Positions 60,230 through 64,000 of a DNA stretch of 64,000 nucleotides are shown here, piece by piece; position 1 is the first letter of the stretch, and every line of letters begins with the position of its first letter. Both the position numbers and the translations under genes were made by a program. The notes beneath the pieces are model-generated. The model had not been told where the DNA came from. It was given only the letters and a program-made list of their open reading frames with translations, and did not search any database. Source of the stretch: Terriglobus roseus DSM 18391 (GTDB lineage: Bacteria; Acidobacteriota; Terriglobia; Terriglobales; Acidobacteriaceae); NCBI RefSeq assembly GCF_000265425.1, contig NC_018014.1:1364001-1428000 (forward strand), in the 5' to 3' direction.

Positions 60230-62701
60230 TTACTGGAACGTGATCCGCGATCCCTTTGCGTTCCAGTCGAACGTGATGCTCGGCACAGCGCCGGTCGACG
60301 CAAGCGCGGCCTCTTTCCCATCGATGGAAGCGCGTTGCGGCGCTCGTTGTGAGCCGACAAGTTCGATGCGGAGCTGTTTGAACCAGGGCTTGTAGCGGCC
60401 CTCCGCCGGATCTAACGTAACGCTCAATAAGCCGTCGGCACTGACGCTGCAACTTGCGTTCATACGGAAGAAGTCGCCCTTGCGATAGTTCAGCGAGTGG
60501 CCGTCATCGCTGTAGACGGTGCCACTGCAACTCTCGCCCGCGGACGGAACGTACACCCGCAACGTCAGTGGACCATTGGGCGTCTCGTCGGTGTTTTGAA
60601 CCAACGGCTGCAAGGGAAGGATCGCTCCTCCGCGAGCATAGACGGGCACCTTCGCAAGCTCCGGCGTCAGCATGGTCTGCTGCGATGCCAGCAGCGAGTC
60701 GCGTACCTCAGAGTCACGCGTCTGCACCACGGAACGTGTGCCTGCGCGTGCTCCGGTCCAGTAGTCGTACCAGGTTCCCGGCGGCAGATGCAGTTCATAC
60801 GGTGCCACCTCTTCCGGCGAAGGATTCGGAGCGATGAGCAGATCCGATCCAAGCAGGAACTCTGCGCCGCCAGTGACCAGATCCATCGGGCTGCCATCCG
60901 CTGTGGCATGCGGGAACTCCATGAAAAGCGGCCGCATCATTGGCATGCCGTCGCGTGAGGTCTCTTCTGCCACCGTGTACATGTAGGGCAGCAGGCGATA
61001 GCGCTCTTCGATGAAGCGCTTGCGGATAGCTTCCTGCTCCGGCCCGTCGACCCACGGCTCGTGCATGCGGGTGCCCTTTGCGGAGTGGTCGCGATCGATG
61101 GGTTGGAAGGCTGCGATCTCAAGCCACTTTGTGAGCAGGTCAGCCGGCGGTGAACCAGCGAAGCCGCCTACGTCCGCCCCAGCAAAGCTGAATCCGCTGA
61201 TGCCAAGGTTGATCAATTGCGGCGTGGTCATGCGCATGTGATTCCACGTTGAGCTGTTGTCCCCCGTCCAGGTCACGGCATAGCGCTGCCCGCCTGCGTA
61301 GGTTGCGCGCGTCATCACGTACGGCCGCTCGTTCGGCCGCAGAGCCAGCACGCCGTCGTAGCTTGCCTGGCTGTTGAGCAGGCCATAGATGTTATGGACT
61401 TCGCGGTGGCTGGCAGTGCGTTTCGCAAATCCAGGCTCGTCGATGCGATGCTGTGTGTCTAACGGCATTGTCTTCGAGGGATAACGGAAGACTGCAGGCT
61501 CATTCATGTCGTCCCAGAAGCCCGAAACGCCGTCGGCAACGAAGTCCTTGTAGAGCGTGCCGAACCACTTGCGTGTACGCGCCTGTGTGTAGTCCGGAAA
61601 GACTGAGTCGCCGGGCCAGACCTTGCCGACGTAGGTGGTGCCATCGGGGTTCTTCAGGAAGTGGTCACCCGCGGTGCCGGAGTCATAAGGAACGTAGCCC
61701 GCGTTCGGCTTATCCGCGATATGCGTATCGGCGATGACGATCAGGTGGAAGTGCTCCTTCGCCAGTTGCTGCACCAGCTCCGGGAACTTGGGGAAGCCGA
61801 CGGGATCGACGGTGAAGGGCATGTTGTTCTTCTGAAAGTCGATGTCGAGCCACAATGCGTCGGCGGGTATCTTGTCCTTGCGCAGGTGCGCGGCAACATC
61901 CAACAACTGCGAAGCCGGCGAGTAGGTATAGCGCGACTGCTGAAAGCCGAAAGACCAAAGCGGGGGCAGGGGAGCCGGGCCGGTCAGCCAGGCGTACGAC
62001 GCCATCACCTGCTTCGGCTCAGGGCCGTAAAGGAAGTAGTAGTCGACTGGGCCGCCCTGCGATCCGAAGTTGTACTCCTGCGCGCTCTCTCGGCCGAAGT
62101 CGAACGAGGTGCGCCAGGTGTTGTCGAACAGAATGCCGAACGACCGGCCGTCCTTCACATCCATAAAGAATGGAATGCTCTTGTAGATCGGGTCAGACGA
62201 CTCCTGCCAGCCGAAGTCGTCGGTGTTCCACATGGTGAATTCCTGGCCAGCCCGATCGAGCGGGCCGGGCTTGTCGCCCAGGCCGAAGAAGTGCTCGTTC
62301 TCGCCGCGTTGCTTGTAGATGTGGAAGGTCTCTCCGCGCCACTGCACGGGCGTCGAGTCTTCCTGCAGGACGTTCCCGTGGTGATCGCGAATGATGAGAT
62401 GAAGTCCTGTGGAGATCTCAACCGATAGCTTGTCGGTATGGAAGCCGCGCACGTCTGCCGCGACCGTAGCGCGGCTGGTCCGGCTTGCTGGAAGCACGGC
62501 CCAGGACGCATCCTCGGGCGGTGCAGATCGCCACTCACGGATGCGAAGCTTGTCGGCCTGCAGAGCAGTCACTTCGAGTGTTGTGCCGTCCTCGGTAGCT
62601 GTCAGTCCATTTGGCGTTGCGCGAATCTGTTGCGCGAGCGCAGCAAGTGGCAGAAGAAAGACGGCAGTCGGGAATAGAAGACGGACAGCGCAGCGTGACA
62701 T
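60230..62701 (-). CDS. Secreted GH31 alpha-glycosidase
   Basis: An 823-residue enzyme with a signal peptide (RCAVRLLFPTAVFLLPLAALAQ). Family 31 motifs in order: PPLWSFGFQQSRYTYSPASQLLDVA, DALWLDIDFQ, nucleophile Asp in GFWDDMNEP, the RPYVMTRATYAGGQRYAVTWTGDNSSTWNHM stretch holding the acid/base Asp (TGDNSS), GFSFAGADVGGFAG and RFIEERYRLLPYMYT. Acts as alpha-glucosidase or alpha-xylosidase; the exact sugar cannot be told. It is convergent to the GH2 gene and has its own upstream region with paired TTGATCAA palindromes. Confidence 0.85.
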   Translation of the reverse strand: MSRCAVRLLFPTAVFLLPLAALAQQIRATPNGLTATEDGTTLEVTALQADKLRIREWRSAPPEDASWAVLPASRTSRATVAADVRGFHTDKLSVEISTGLHLIIRDHHGNVLQEDSTPVQWRGETFHIYKQRGENEHFFGLGDKPGPLDRAGQEFTMWNTDDFGWQESSDPIYKSIPFFMDVKDGRSFGILFDNTWRTSFDFGRESAQEYNFGSQGGPVDYYFLYGPEPKQVMASYAWLTGPAPLPPLWSFGFQQSRYTYSPASQLLDVAAHLRKDKIPADALWLDIDFQKNNMPFTVDPVGFPKFPELVQQLAKEHFHLIVIADTHIADKPNAGYVPYDSGTAGDHFLKNPDGTTYVGKVWPGDSVFPDYTQARTRKWFGTLYKDFVADGVSGFWDDMNEPAVFRYPSKTMPLDTQHRIDEPGFAKRTASHREVHNIYGLLNSQASYDGVLALRPNERPYVMTRATYAGGQRYAVTWTGDNSSTWNHMRMTTPQLINLGISGFSFAGADVGGFAGSPPADLLTKWLEIAAFQPIDRDHSAKGTRMHEPWVDGPEQEAIRKRFIEERYRLLPYMYTVAEETSRDGMPMMRPLFMEFPHATADGSPMDLVTGGAEFLLGSDLLIAPNPSPEEVAPYELHLPPGTWYDYWTGARAGTRSVVQTRDSEVRDSLLASQQTMLTPELAKVPVYARGGAILPLQPLVQNTDETPNGPLTLRVYVPSAGESCSGTVYSDDGHSLNYRKGDFFRMNASCSVSADGLLSVTLDPAEGRYKPWFKQLRIELVGSQRAPQRASIDGKEAALASTGAVPSITFDWNAKGSRITFQ

Positions 62702-62766
62702 AGTCGAAGCTCACCACTTCGGCGTGTACCGTCGCAACCCGCTCACGGGCATTTTCGCTTCAACTT

Positions 62767-62815
62767 TTGATCAACAGGTAAGTGTTGAGGAATGAGAGAG
62801 ATTGCGTTGATCAAC
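62767..62815. promoter_or_regulatory. Two TTGATCAA palindromes upstream of GH31
   Basis: TTGATCAAC (62767-62775) and GTTGATCAAC (62806-62815) are about 40 bp, four helix turns, apart. They lie 66-114 bp upstream of the GH31 start; the second overlaps the stop of the next gene. They may be the half-sites of a repressor that loops DNA. No regulator gene is nearby. Confidence 0.35.
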
Positions 62816-64000
62816 GAGTGCTTAGACCTAATGCATAAAGGTTCGCTGTGGTCGAACGCGCTCTCACGACGATAGTTCCATCCAGCAGCGTGCCTGCCAG
62901 AACCATGTCGCTAAACTCGGACGAGCGCAGGCGATCCATTCCACCCAGTTCTTCGATTCTGCCGTCGGCAACCGCGACGCGGTAGACCGGCTGGCCGGCA
63001 TCCATGAAGGCATCTGCGTAGAGATAGTGGCTATCCGCCGACCAGACGGGGTCGGCAGCGGAGCGCCCGGACAGCACGCGCCACTGCTTCGTTGCGACTT
63101 CGTAAAGCTTTACCTGACGCTGGTCGAGGGATAGGGCTGCGATATAGCGGCCATCCGGCGCCCACCGTGGACTGAAGAGATTATCCGAGCCCGGCAGCGT
63201 CGTCACCCGGTGTGACTTCAGGTCGAGCAACTGAATGGTTCGTGGGGCTGCGTCTTTGCCGAGAAGGTCAGGAGCCAGACCCAGCACAATGGTTTGACCG
63301 TCCGGCGACCACGTGGGATCGGCCGTGTTGCTGCCGCTTTCCAACAGCGGTTGCAGGTCGCTGCCGTCGGCGAACTCCTGGTAGATGCTCCATGCTCCGG
63401 AGGCCTTGCGAGCCATGAGTGCCATGCGGGAGCCGTCGGGTGACCAGTGAGCGTTAAAGACCTGGAGATCGCCAGGGCTAAGCTGCAGGATCTCGGAACC
63501 GTCCGATCGTGCTCGCCACAGTCGTCCGACCGTATCAACCCATGCCAGCCACTTGCCGTCGCGGCTTTGCTCAAGCCGGTGAGCGTCACTATAGAAGTTG
63601 CGGACGGGCGCGAAGTCGCGCGCACCGGGTTTGAGCTGTTGCACCTCGCCCTCAGTGGAAACGCCCGTTAGAAAAATTGTCCGTTCCGAACGAGCGGCAA
63701 CCGGTCCCTGATAGGTCAACGGGCCATCCGTCAGACGAACCGGGTTGGAAGACCGGGGCGCGAGCAGCCATAGATCAGACGCCGGACCTTGCGCAGCCTG
63801 AAAGACGAAACTGCCATCGGACATCCAACTGCCGCAGCAGACGCCATTGGCTTCCGCCCATTTGGAGAGCACCGGGTGTGCGGTGTGGTTGGACACCGTC
63901 ATCTCCCACAGAGCCTGGGTGTGGGGTATGGGATCGAACAGAGTAAAGCGCAGTACTTTGCCGTCAGGGGACCAGCGCAGCCAGAAGGCACGGCCAGGCA
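62811..64000 (-). CDS. PD40/TolB-type beta-propeller protein, N-terminus beyond the window
   Basis: The frame is open to the right edge and continues outside. About 396 residues are visible, with repeated PD40 blades: WLRWSPDGKVLRF, SRDGKWLAWVDTVGRLWRARSDGSEI, NAHWSPDGSRMALMAR, DPTWSPDGQTIVLGLAP, SPRWAPDGRYIAALSLD and DPVWSADSHYLYADAF. In acidobacteria such propellers often follow an N-terminal winged-helix DNA-binding domain in a membrane regulator, so this could be the regulator of the nearby glycosidases, but that domain is out of view. It may be in the same orientation and unit as GH31, ending 109 bp before it. Confidence 0.75.
   Translation of the reverse strand, partial: PGRAFWLRWSPDGKVLRFTLFDPIPHTQALWEMTVSNHTAHPVLSKWAEANGVCCGSWMSDGSFVFQAAQGPASDLWLLAPRSSNPVRLTDGPLTYQGPVAARSERTIFLTGVSTEGEVQQLKPGARDFAPVRNFYSDAHRLEQSRDGKWLAWVDTVGRLWRARSDGSEILQLSPGDLQVFNAHWSPDGSRMALMARKASGAWSIYQEFADGSDLQPLLESGSNTADPTWSPDGQTIVLGLAPDLLGKDAAPRTIQLLDLKSHRVTTLPGSDNLFSPRWAPDGRYIAALSLDQRQVKLYEVATKQWRVLSGRSAADPVWSADSHYLYADAFMDAGQPVYRVAVADGRIEELGGMDRLRSSEFSDMVLAGTLLDGTIVVRARSTTANLYALGLSTR

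Noticed and set aside
1..64000. tRNA, rRNA, insertion sequence, integrase or prophage genes
   Set aside because: None was recognised on either strand; the repeats at 54.8 and 56.1 kb are not flanked by a transposase.

Overview
The window looks like a chromosomal segment of a soil acidobacterium of the Terriglobus/Granulicella/Edaphobacter type. This is inferred from the gene content: two very large Oar-type TonB-dependent receptors with an N-terminal carboxypeptidase-regulatory-like domain, a TIGR03118-type secreted protein with the Ig/double-helix/GCGG tail common in that phylum, a membrane regulator with the LxxSxxFxxSxRxxxFLxYVV domain, PD40 proteins and many glycoside hydrolases. GC content is high throughout. 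No rRNA, tRNA, CRISPR array, transposase or phage gene was seen.

Layout. 1-2 kb: end of an HPr-kinase-like P-loop gene coupled to an MFS exporter. 1.9-6.6 kb: an OmpR-type response regulator broken by a one-base deletion, a membrane histidine kinase, an outer-membrane porin-like protein and a cupredoxin, in one overlapping run. 6.6-8 kb (minus): a small cytochrome c and a beta-barrel protein. 8.1-18.1 kb: an exopolysaccharide operon (Wza-like exporter fused to a nucleotidyltransferase domain, Wzz, Wzx, Wzy/WaaL, GT4, GT26) in which every junction is a 4-bp ATGA overlap. 18.2-27.7 kb: TIGR03118 protein, TetR regulator with a palindromic operator candidate, TonB receptor coupled to a lipase-like hydrolase, a second esterase, then a cysteine dioxygenase-rhodanese fusion preceded by a tiny ORF with four consecutive Cys codons. 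27.8-29.9 kb: Fsr-like MFS pump and divergent AraC regulator.

29.9-42.5 kb is a nitrate assimilation locus. On the minus strand lie nirA-type nitrite reductase, CysJ-type flavoprotein, a DmsB-DmsC fusion, a NasA/NarB-type nitrate reductase, a NarK transporter and an alginate-export-type porin. Divergent from nirA is a HemD-GAF-ANTAR fusion. ANTAR domains are RNA-binding antiterminators, and the 426-bp divergent region carries tandem six-base-loop hairpins and mutually exclusive stems on the nirA side. This is the best candidate for a little-described regulatory system here.

42.6-64 kb: tex, a ToxR-like membrane regulator divergent from a second TonB receptor, then a carbohydrate locus for a uronate-containing polysaccharide (MFS, Gfo/Idh dehydrogenase, TIM-barrel isomerase, GH88, SDR, alginate-lyase-family protein, GH2, convergent GH31). 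It contains a nine-copy 42-bp GGCTTTAGCC repeat array that has run into the end of the GH88 gene, and a mosaic of six different hairpins. The window ends inside a PD40 protein gene.

Functions come from reading motifs by eye; no database search was run.
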